Assembly: GCF_050947875.1 (NCBI RefSeq)
Contig: NC_134568.1
Span: 267,908,702 to 267,972,701, forward strand
From: Dermacentor variabilis
Lineage: Eukaryota; Arthropoda; Arachnida; Ixodida; Ixodidae
Reading direction: 5' to 3'
DNA: 64,000 bases
In this document: positions 56,208-64,000 of the stretch, in pieces
Numbering within the stretch: the first letter of the stretch is position 1
Layout of the letters: each line of letters opens with the position of its first letter
The notes under the pieces: model-generated
The model's input: only the letters and a program-made list of their open reading frames with translations
The model's database searches: none
What the model was told of the DNA's origin: nothing
Program-made: the position numbers and the translations under genes

Positions 56208-58690
56208 GGATGGATAGATGTTATGAGCGTCCCCTTTAGAAGGGGGCGGTAGGTTGCACCACCAAGCTCTTGCTATTATGCTGACTAATGTCCTACCTAG
56301 GTTAAAGAAAAGGAAAAGAAAACGATGAATTCCCATAACCAAATTTTCCGACCCCCTATTGTGAACTATGTTTTTGTACGTCCCCGTTTTTTGTCCTTTC
56401 CCTACTTCCACCAATCTTGCAATCGCCTCTTAGTAGTCCCTATTGCGGACATGTTTACTTTCCCCCTGCTCTCGCTGAACCCAAGGGCTTCAAGGAGGCC
56501 AGTGGTAGCTAAATCGACCGCTGGGCAGATATCTTCACCATCTAATAAAACATGCTCCATCGTATCCCTAGCTTTACCGCAGCAAGCACATGCTTCTTCC
56601 TCCTTCTTATATCTCGCTTTGTAGGTGCGTGTTCTAAGGCATCCTGATCTCGCTTCGAAAAGTAATGAGCTTCCATTTCAGTTATCATAAATTGTTTCTT
56701 TCCTGACTTCGTTTTTTCCTCTTATGTAGTTACTCATGGCAGTTTTCTTTTCCACTGCCGCCACCCATGAGATTATTTCAGCCTCACTGACTTTCCGCTT
56801 GACGTTCTTTGTTGGTATGATGCTGACCATACCGGTCTCATACTTGCCGGTAAGCTTCCTAGTTCTTTTCCTCCACTGTGAATCAATGTTTTTCCTGTAC
56901 AAATACCTGAACACTCTCCCAGCCCATTTACTTTCTTCCATATTCCTCAGTCGTTCTTCATAATTAATTTTACTGTGAGCTTCCCTCACTTCAAAACTAG
57001 TCCAGCCCATATCACCCTGCACAGCTTCATTTGTAGTCTTCCTGTGAGCACCCAATGCGAGGTGTCCCACTGACTTTTGGTTCACATCGAGTCCTGATTC
57101 TACCCCTGATTTCAAGCAAACAACTACATTTACAAATGTAAGTGCTGGAGCCATAACACCTTTCCACATACCCCGGAGCACCTCGTACCTATTTTATCCC
57201 CATAGCGCTCTGTGCTTTATTATGGCTGCATTTCTGTTCCCCTTTACTGCTATTGTCTTTTCCTGTGTTTCCATAAATCTATGGCCTTCGTTTATCCGTA
57301 TACCAAGGTATTTATATTATTTTACCCGAGGTATTTTCTGGCCCTGTATTGCCACTGTCTGTTCCCTATTTTCATTGAATACCATAACAACTGATTTTCT
57401 AACGCTACATTTCAAACCTAAATTCTCGCCTTCCTGTCCACAGATATTAGCCAGACGTTGCAAATCACTTGTTAGCTAGCAACACAATACCGTCCGCATA
57501 AAATAAACCTGGAAGCTGCTGCTCTACTAATGTACCCGCCTGCTTGTATGGGAGATTAAACCTGATATTACTTCCTTCTCGCGCCCTCTCCATCATCACC
57601 ATGTACATCATAAGCAGCAGTGGGGATAAAGGGCTGCTCCTGCCTCAGTTCCTTGTTGATATCAACTTTCTTCTCGTTCCTCATCCCTTCCCATTCAATG
57701 CAAACGGTATTTTCTAGGTAAATCTCTCTCAAAAGCTGTAGACAATCATCGCCTAAGACTTCCCTTTCCAGAATATCCCACAAAATGTAGTGGTCTACGT
57801 AGTCATACGCTCCTGTAATGTCTAAAAAGGCCACGTATAACGGTCTTTCTACTCTTGATATTTCAATAAACTGAGTAAGAACAAATAAGCTATCATCGAA
57901 ACGCGTACCTATTCTGAAGCCATTCTGAAGTTTTCCCAAAATGTCATTATTCTCTGCCCATGCTTGCAGCTTTAATTTCATTGCCTGCATTGCTAACCTG
58001 TATATCAACGATGTAATGGTCAAAGGTCTATACGAGTGAATTCTATCTTTCCTCCCCCTTGCCTGTATATATTACGTTCATTCTAATTTGTCGCCAACTG
58101 CCTGGTATTAGTCTATCTTTTAAAGTGTTTTTCACTGCTTTCACCAGAGCTTCCTTACTTTTTGGTCATAGTTCATTAATCAGCCTAACGGGAACCTCGT
58201 CTATATAGCCATGTGGCTTTGTGCTTAGGAATTTTCTGTTCGGCTTTCTTCCAGTTGAAATTTGTCAGCATCAGCTCCTTTTCGATCTGGTTCTCTTTCA
58301 TGTTCTTTTTTTCTTCAAATACAACCTCGTCATTGCCTTGGGAAAATTCGGCTGTTATTTTTCGGATGTAATTTAATGTGGCTTCTACGTCTAGTTTGTT
58401 TCCAACTTCGTCTGGGATATGTTGTCGAATTGTTGTTGACTTCCTGCCTAATAATTTTATGTGTTTCCAAAATATTCTAGGTGCGGCCTTCTTTTTTTCA
58501 CGTATTTCTGACAAACAACGTTCACGTTCACCTTCTATCTTTGCTTGCACCAGTATTTGAGCGATAGACTTTTTCTCCCGGCACATTTCCCATTTACTGG
58601 CTACTTCATCCTGCGGCAACTGCTCCCTTTTTACCTGCCTGTGCTCTCGCGATGCTTTCTGTCGCGATGGAGTGGATGCGAGTGCCATCT
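56208..58690 (-). mobile_element. Non-LTR retrotransposon (family N, copy 2): linker, RT, C-terminal Cys-rich region
   Basis: Read on the minus strand: a basic, charged linker (58688-58185), RT with LQNGFRIGTRFDDSLF, VAFLDITGAYDYVDHYILWD (motif A, Asp kept) and IEWEG. The frame then shifts near 57640 into PLSPLLLMMYMVMMERA. Motif C reads YADG near 57500, so the second catalytic Asp is lost. After the RT come GHLALGAHRKTTNEAV, GWTSFEVREAHSKI, SKWAGRVFRYLYRKNIDSQW, and a Cys-rich tail with a CACCGKARDTMEHVLLDGED block near 56510-56600. The 3' end near 56208 shows catccatcc reiteration. Endonuclease absent; inactive. The clade is not certain. Confidence 0.75.
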
Positions 58691-58981
58691 AGAAGAGTTT
58701 CAAGGAAGCGGGCGCGCCGCTCCGTGGACTCTGAGATCTTTACGCACCGGGGTGCGCAAATGGCAAACGCCGTCTCCGCTCTATGCATTGTAGAAACGCT
58801 GAAGAAAGGGTTTGAGTTTTCGCGTAACAGAATTATGTTTTCTTCTATATTCAGATTACAATCCGAGAGCTATTATGTCTGTAAGTTGTGTGAGTCGTAG
58901 TTTACGATTTTCCCACGTGTTTTAGCTTGAGAAATTCAATTAGTTCAGTCAGTTTCTTGCGTCACATGGAAGGCCTGGGTA
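58691..58981. other. Unassigned spacer between two retroelements
   Basis: No feature supported. An 82-codon plus frame (58652-58900) crosses the element edge and shows no motif. Confidence 0.3.
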
Positions 58982-61085
58982 GGCGTGGTCCGAAAATGTT
59001 TTTGCCGAATCGACACCCAACGCCGGACGCGGCACGCTGACCCCGACACCAGAGGACGAGCTTTTTTCGGCATTGAAGTCTATGAAGCGTAATCGCAGTC
59101 CGGGATCCGACGGTCTGACAGTCGAATTTTATGTTAAATTTTGGACACTGTTAGGGAAGCCATTCACATCACTGGTGAACCGGCTACTCAGTGAAGGGAC
59201 TTTGTCAGCGTCTCAACGAGAGGGGTTAATCACTCTCCTTTGTAAGGACGAGTCGAGGAGCTCCGATCTGAGAGCATGGCGTCCAATCACACTTCTGAAC
59301 TGCGATTATAAGCTCATAGCAAAGTGCCTGTGTATGCGACTCACGCCAGTGCTCAGCACTGTTTTGGGTCCATACCAGGCATGTTGTGTCCAGGGGCGCT
59401 CTACTCAGCTTCACGGTATAGCACTAAGGGACCTTCTCCTGTGGGCAAATACCAGGAAACTTCCAGGTATTCTTTGCTCCTTCGATCAGGAGAAGGCTTT
59501 CGATATCATTAGCCATAGGTACCTTTTCCGTGTTTTGGAAGAGGCTGGTTTTAGTGTGGGTTTTAGACAGATGATCCAAGCTTTGTATTCTCGACCGACT
59601 TCTGCTGTTCTCATACGAGACCGCCTCTCGGAGGCGTTCATTGTGGGACGTGGTGTGCGACAGGGGGACCCGCTCTCACCTGCCCTCTACGTACTCGCTT
59701 TTGAACCGCTTCTGCAGAGGTTGTCTTGTGACAGCAGAATTGGCAGGTTCCTACTTCCACCAGGTTCCCCCCCGGTTGCACTCTTTGCCTATGCAGACGA
59801 CTTGTCCATTGTCGTCCCGGACGAAGCATCAGCTTGCGGCGTCCTGGAGGTCATGGACAGTTACTGCGGGGCGAGCGGTGCAAGGTTGAATAGGTCGAAA
59901 AGTGCAGCAATGTACTTGAACTCCACTCCTTCCAGTCCGCAGCCCGTTCATGGTCTCCCCGTGAAAACGCGGCTGCGGATTCTAGGCTTCCAGTTCGAAC
60001 CAGATGGTCTCTCTCCCGAAAACTGGCAACAGGCTAAGGAGAAGCTTGAAGCCAGGGTTCAGGAATTCAGCGCGTTGTCATGCCCTTTGACTGCTCGAGC
60101 GACAATCCTTCGCTCACTTCTGTTTTCCTTTCTGACGTATGTGGCGTGTGTGTCTCCTATTCCAACCCGAACCAAGCTTATCTTGGAGAGGGTCTTGTTT
60201 CGCTTCCTCTGGAAGGGTACAACTGGTTGTGTAGCTAGGCGGGTGCTCAAGTTGCCCAGGGACAAGGGAGGACTCGGAATTCCCGACCTGGGCATCGTGG
60301 CTACTGCACTACACGTCAGGTGGACCCAGGTCGCTCTTAACTCGGATATGCTCCTAACTCGAAGCTTAACTTCCTTCTTTCTTAGCACCCGACTCTGCTT
60401 GTTCTCGCAGAGCACATTTTCCCACTGTGTTCCTCGTTCAGGTACCCCGTCCACCATTTATGCGGCGGCTGCCAACTCTTTGGTAAGCCTCCGCAAGGTT
60501 CACCCAGGCATCGACGTAGTTTCAGCTCCACTCCAAGAGTTAGTGGATATCCTCACCCCAGGACTCCCCCCACATTGCCAAAGGTACGACCTGTCGATTC
60601 ACAGGCCAAACTGGAAGCTCATTACGGCCGGTTTCCTCGACGCCAGGCGAGCCACCTTTATGTACCGCCTCGCGCGAGGGTGCCTGCCGTTGAGCTACAG
60701 GCCCTTCACAGCCATCCCGGCTCGTGGAGTGTGTCCTTTCTGTGGCGCTCGTGAGGACTCAGTTCATATCTTTACGCAGTGTTTGCTTCCTGCAGCTCTT
60801 CTCCAAAGAGTTGCTAGTCTATTTAGGCTCCCAGGCGTTCCTTATGAGACAGTCCGATTTTTGCACCCTTTGCCCAATCAGGCGATCAACCAGTTCGTGC
60901 TTCTCCTCGCCGAGTGCTCATACCAAGTTTGGCTGGCACGCTGCGATGCAATTTTCGGGGGTCGGGCACCGGGCCTTCACGAAGTGCTTGCGAAAGCACG
61001 GAAGGAGGTCTGGTTCCACCTCACCCGGGAGCGGCACCGCTTGGGCGAGAAGAAGTTTCTCGAAGTGTGGGCTCGTCTGCCGTGA
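58982..61085 (+). mobile_element. L1/Tx1-like non-LTR retrotransposon, ORF2 C-terminal two-thirds, frame intact
   Basis: One uninterrupted frame of about 700 codons, with an in-frame TAG just upstream and the first ATG at 59073. Blocks in order: ELFSALKSMKRNRSPGSDGL, WRPITLLNCDYKLIAK, SFDQEKAFDIISHRYLF (motif A), GVRQGDPLSPALYVLAFEPL (motif B), LFAYADDLSIV (motif C with both Asp) and LRILGFQF. Then come the L1/Tx1-type LFRFLWKG...KGGLGIPDL region, and a zf-RVT CPFCGAREDSVHIFTQC near the C-terminus, before the TGA at 61083. All RT catalytic residues seen are intact. The endonuclease and ORF1 are missing, so it is 5' truncated and could not move by itself, but lack of decay points to recent insertion. 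The reaction of the parent element is target-primed reverse transcription. Confidence 0.9.
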
Positions 61086-61604
61086 TTTTTGACGAGTCAG
61101 GTGGAAAGCTATCCATTAAGTTATGATGCATGCTCCAAAGGTCGCACGACTCGGCCGTGTGCGCCAGTCGATCTACGGGGTTTTGTTTGGCTCAGTGGAA
61201 CCCAGAGCTGGAACCGGTGGTGGTGCACCCTCAAGTGGTCGCGCTGCTCCGCGGACGGCTTTGGTGGTCTCCATGGTTGTATGCCTTGACCTCTTTTGCG
61301 TCAGGGCAGTCCGAGGGTCAGTCAGGCTTGTGCCCTGCAAGACCGACATGGCTGTTTGTGTGTTGAGTGCAGTCCCTCAGTTGGACTGCACCGCAACAGC
61401 CCCCTTGTCCGGGAAGGACCGTTGGCCCGAACCAAGTCCCCCCACCCAGTCAGCCCGGGTTGTGGGGGAGTACCGGGGTCAATGTATCGAATGATGCTGG
61501 GTTGATGAGTACATGAAAGCTCTGGGACGCGGTGCCTCTGGTTGCCAAGTCCTCTTCCCATCTGACAACGGTACCAGATTTTCTGTGACACGGGCTATCT
61601 CGTG
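61086..61604 (+). other. Likely 3'UTR of the L1/Tx1-like element
   Basis: GC-rich sequence following the ORF stop. Open frames here (up to 123 codons) carry no motif. The element's 3' end was not located precisely; no poly-A tail was seen before about 61600. Confidence 0.4.
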
Positions 61605-61900
61605 TTAAGAGAGGAGGGAGACGTAAGGCGGAGAAGAGAGCCATGAGTGGAGAGAAGCGGTAGCCAGGTTGTCGTTGACACGAGGCAAGGAAGGAGAAAA
61701 CAGTCGCTGCGCAGCACTAGTGCGCGTGTCGCTGTTGTAGCGGGAGAGGGGGCAAGTTGAATAGGGCGATGGGGGGCACAATAGTGAAGGGGCCCGGAAG
61801 GGACACAGAAAACGGTAACTTGAGGGAAGTAACTTGGTAACAAGAAGACAGGTCAAGCGCGGTTCTAACAACTGAAAGTTTTTATTTGAAGAAAAATATT
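61605..61900 (-). mobile_element. Possible tail sequence of a Penelope-like element
   Basis: The reverse complement near 61890-61770 reads aataaaaactttcagttgtt, then agaaccgcgcttgacctgtc. This resembles in layout the aataaacatacttgttggaa, gtcagcgcctgtgtcgc segment of the inverted arm at 62006-62125. Assignment is by this similarity only. Confidence 0.3.
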
Positions 61901-62005
61901 ATATATTCAGTAATCATGAAATTCATGTCGCTTACATGAAAAAATCATCATATACTCACGAGCGATCAAGGAACGAAATATCTTGGTTTGCCAGTTGTTT
62001 ACTTT

Positions 62006-63450
62006 TCTTTAGCAAACAGCGCGAATAACGGGATACAGAAAAGACGCACGCGACACAGGCGCTGACTTCCAACAAGTATGTTTATTGCGCGAGCGCAGGA
62101 TATAGAAGCAGAGAAGTAAGTTTCTCGACTTGCTAGTGCTGTACCTGCGCTCTCCGGTGGTCCAGTTCGCAGGGAAGATGTTTCTCCAAAACGAAGGAGC
62201 GTGCATTGGCTGATGCCTTGCACCTGTACTGAGTGACCTGTTGCTAGCCCGCTAGGACCGTGACGTTGAAAGGAACCTCCCGAGGGTCCATACCTAGAAG
62301 GTGTTCAGGTACGTCGACGACTACCTCATATTCATTGAGGCGACTGAAGACGATCTTGCTTCAGTGGTACAAGTCGTCTACAAAAGCTTTGCAGATAATG
62401 TGAATGGTCTCACGCTCACAAAGGAGCCACCGGAGGACAACACATTGCGTTTTCTGGACTTTATCATATTGTTCAAGAAAGAACGTGTATGCTGGAGGTA
62501 TGCACCTCGCTCAGCAAAATGCCTCTTGCCTTTTTCGTCGGCTCACTCAAGGTTAGTGAATAAGGGAATCGCAAAACCCACCTTCCGTAATGCACTGCAA
62601 AGATCGTGCATACAGGAGATTGAAATGGCTTTTGAAGGCCAGGTACAGTGGCTTTTGCGGGCTGGTTTTCCAAGCGTTCTCCTGGTACAGCTAGCGGAAG
62701 ACATGTTAGCGGAAATGCACCAGCGAAAGAAGACCCGTAAAACCGAGATCAATACTTCGAAAATGGCTGTCATTCCCTATGTGCACGGGGTGTCCCACAT
62801 AGATTGAAAAAGGCCGCGGGAAGGGCGGGTTTTTCGGTTGTTTTTTCAGCCCCAGGAAAACTGAACGCCTTATGCGGAAGGGTCAGCCAAGACAACCCCC
62901 ACAAAAAAGGTTGCGACAAGAAGCATCAGGAGCCCTTCACCAGCTGCATCACATGTGTCGTGTATGAAATACCCTTGACGTGCGGGCGCTCCTACATATA
63001 TGACAAACGGGACGCTGCCTCAATGATCGCCTCCGGGAGCACGCCAACATAAAACAAAATTACAGCAGCAATCTTGCTCTGTATTGTAGGTCGTGTAAGT
63101 GGACTTCCTACTTTAGAAAAGTCGCTATCATCCAAAAGTATGCTGACCAGCGTACGCGTGATATTATCGAAGCATTTGCCATCACCCAACGTGGTCCTTC
63201 ATGCATCAGTTCACCATCCATCCTGTTATTAGACAAGGAAATCGCGTATCAGCAAGTTCAACCGATCTCCGTCCACCTGCGATCTCAAGTCATTGTTTTC
63301 ATGTTTTCACGCCATGTATGTTCTTACTATTACTTCTCTGCCTATATATTCTGCGCTCGCGCAATGACCATATACTTGTTGGAAGTCAGGGCCTGTGTCG
63401 TGTGCCTCTTTTCTATGTCCCGTTATTCGCGCTGTTTGCTAAAGAATGTG
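62006..63450 (+). mobile_element. Penelope-like element with RT end, GIY-YIG domain and inverted terminal segments
   Basis: The plus-strand frame 62301-62807 has FRYVDDYLIFIEATEDD (RT motif C, YVDD as in Penelope), TLRFLDFIILFKKE and a KCLLPFSSAHSRLVNKGIA block. After a stop, the next frame gives CVVYEIPLTCGRSYI (GIY-YIG region). In a shifted frame LREHANNIKQNYSS, YADQRTRDIIEAFAITQRGP and SILLLDKEIAY follow. The RT is 5' truncated, and stops and a frameshift near 63050 kill it. The segment 62006-62125 is the reverse complement of 63333-63450 (cttgttggaagtcag, cccgttattcgcgctgtttg), so the coding part lies between inverted copies of the element's terminal sequence. Inverted or tandem partial duplications are a known habit of Penelope elements. 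Confidence 0.85.
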
Positions 63451-63644
63451 CTCGTACCAACAAACCCGGCTAGCCACTATTCTGAAGTTTACTTACTTTG
63501 TTCGGCACACCGCAGTGATCCATGTCTGTCATCTGCCTTTTTCGTAACATTTTCTTGGGAATCGGTAGAATTTCACTGGTGGAATCAACGCTTTCGCGTT
63601 TACATTGCTGTTGCGGCAGCTAACAACACAATAGCAATTTCCAG

Positions 63645-63806
63645 TCTTCCGAAGAGGCGCCATCGCAAACAAGAGACGTTTTACGCGTTGCGCGTGCTAA
63701 GCGCGAGCGCGACCTTGAAGGGAAGCGGCGGAAACGTGCACCCGTGGGAGGTGAACTCGTTCTGCCAGGGGAGAAACGAGCGCTGGCGTCTAGGATGAAA
63801 CTTGAC
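63645..63806 (+). CDS. Candidate internal coding exon, unidentified
   Basis: caatttccag precedes 63645 (acceptor) and GTGAGTACG follows 63806 (donor). The 162-base interval is exactly 54 open codons in one frame, phase 0 at both ends. It reads SSEEAPSQTRDVLRVARAKR, then ERDLEGKRRKRAPVGGELVL and PGEKRALASRMKLD. The composition is charged and highly basic in the middle, third positions are GC-leaning, and there is a bipartite-type basic stretch (KRERDLEGKRRKR) that could act as a nuclear localisation signal. There is no start codon at the beginning, so this is an internal exon if real. I do not recognise the protein. The neighbouring exons were not found to the left in the 200 bases before the Penelope element; to the right the window ends. 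Confidence 0.4.
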
Positions 63807-64000
63807 GTGAGTACGTTATAATGTAGCACTAAATGCCGACTAATTGCCATAGATGCAAATTTTATTAGAATTGAGTACCATCTCGACGGTGCTATTTGAA
63901 ACTTGTTCAAACTCGGCCGATATTTTGAAATATATATATAGATATTTTAAAATGTTGCCCGAGGAGTTACACTTGTGTGTTGCGGCGAAGGTGAACATAT
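63807..64000. other. Possible intron to window edge
   Basis: AT-rich sequence with a short (TA)n at 63932-63941, consistent with intron following the candidate exon. Confidence 0.3.

Noticed and set aside
61123..61494. 123-codon plus frame after the L1/Tx1-like ORF
   Set aside because: Most likely part of the element's GC-rich 3'UTR; no motif.

Overview
The window looks like nuclear DNA of a hard tick (Ixodida). It is intron-rich and repeat-laden, with long dinucleotide microsatellites and no bacterial-style gene packing. Seven segments match the tRNA-derived SINE family known as Ruka from ixodid ticks, and the only confidently named host gene is an arthropod-like twisted gastrulation gene. 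Species cannot be fixed from this alone.

Host genes. The left 9 kb carries part of twisted gastrulation (tsg), a secreted BMP/Dpp modulator, on the minus strand. A CpG-rich region with a non-coding first-exon donor lies at about 8.4-9.5 kb. Coding exon 2 is 6143-6350 (signal peptide plus N-terminal Cys-rich domain) and coding exon 3 is 2821-3018. The C-terminal Cys-rich exon is not in the window. Elsewhere there are only candidate exons that I could not identify: 14691-14702, 35468-35668, 44363-44438, 46484-46708 and 63645-63806.

Mobile DNA makes up most of what can be recognised. Non-LTR retrotransposon remains are a CR1/L2-like EN-RT piece (1-1965), an RTE-like piece (16903-18132), an I/R1-like RNase H piece (27050-28612), two copies of one divergent family (52285-53040 and 56208-58690), a CR1/L2-like 3' end (53888-55292) and an L1/Tx1-like element with a long open RT frame (58982-61085). 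Two Penelope-like elements with GIY-YIG domains lie at 33545-33960 and 62006-63450. DNA elements include palindromic MITEs (15017-15874, 53105-53783, 10600-11230 and half copies), a TIR element (38343-39055) and a hAT-like end (25820). A probable LTR lies at 51106-51467.

Nesting is clear. Ruka copies sit inside a retrotransposon (13-bp perfect target duplication), inside one palindromic MITE (14-bp perfect duplication) and inside a second MITE copy (12 bp, two mismatches). Long stretches between these features show no gene I can support; they are listed with what they contain. I saw no rRNA gene, functional tRNA gene, CRISPR array or prokaryotic system.
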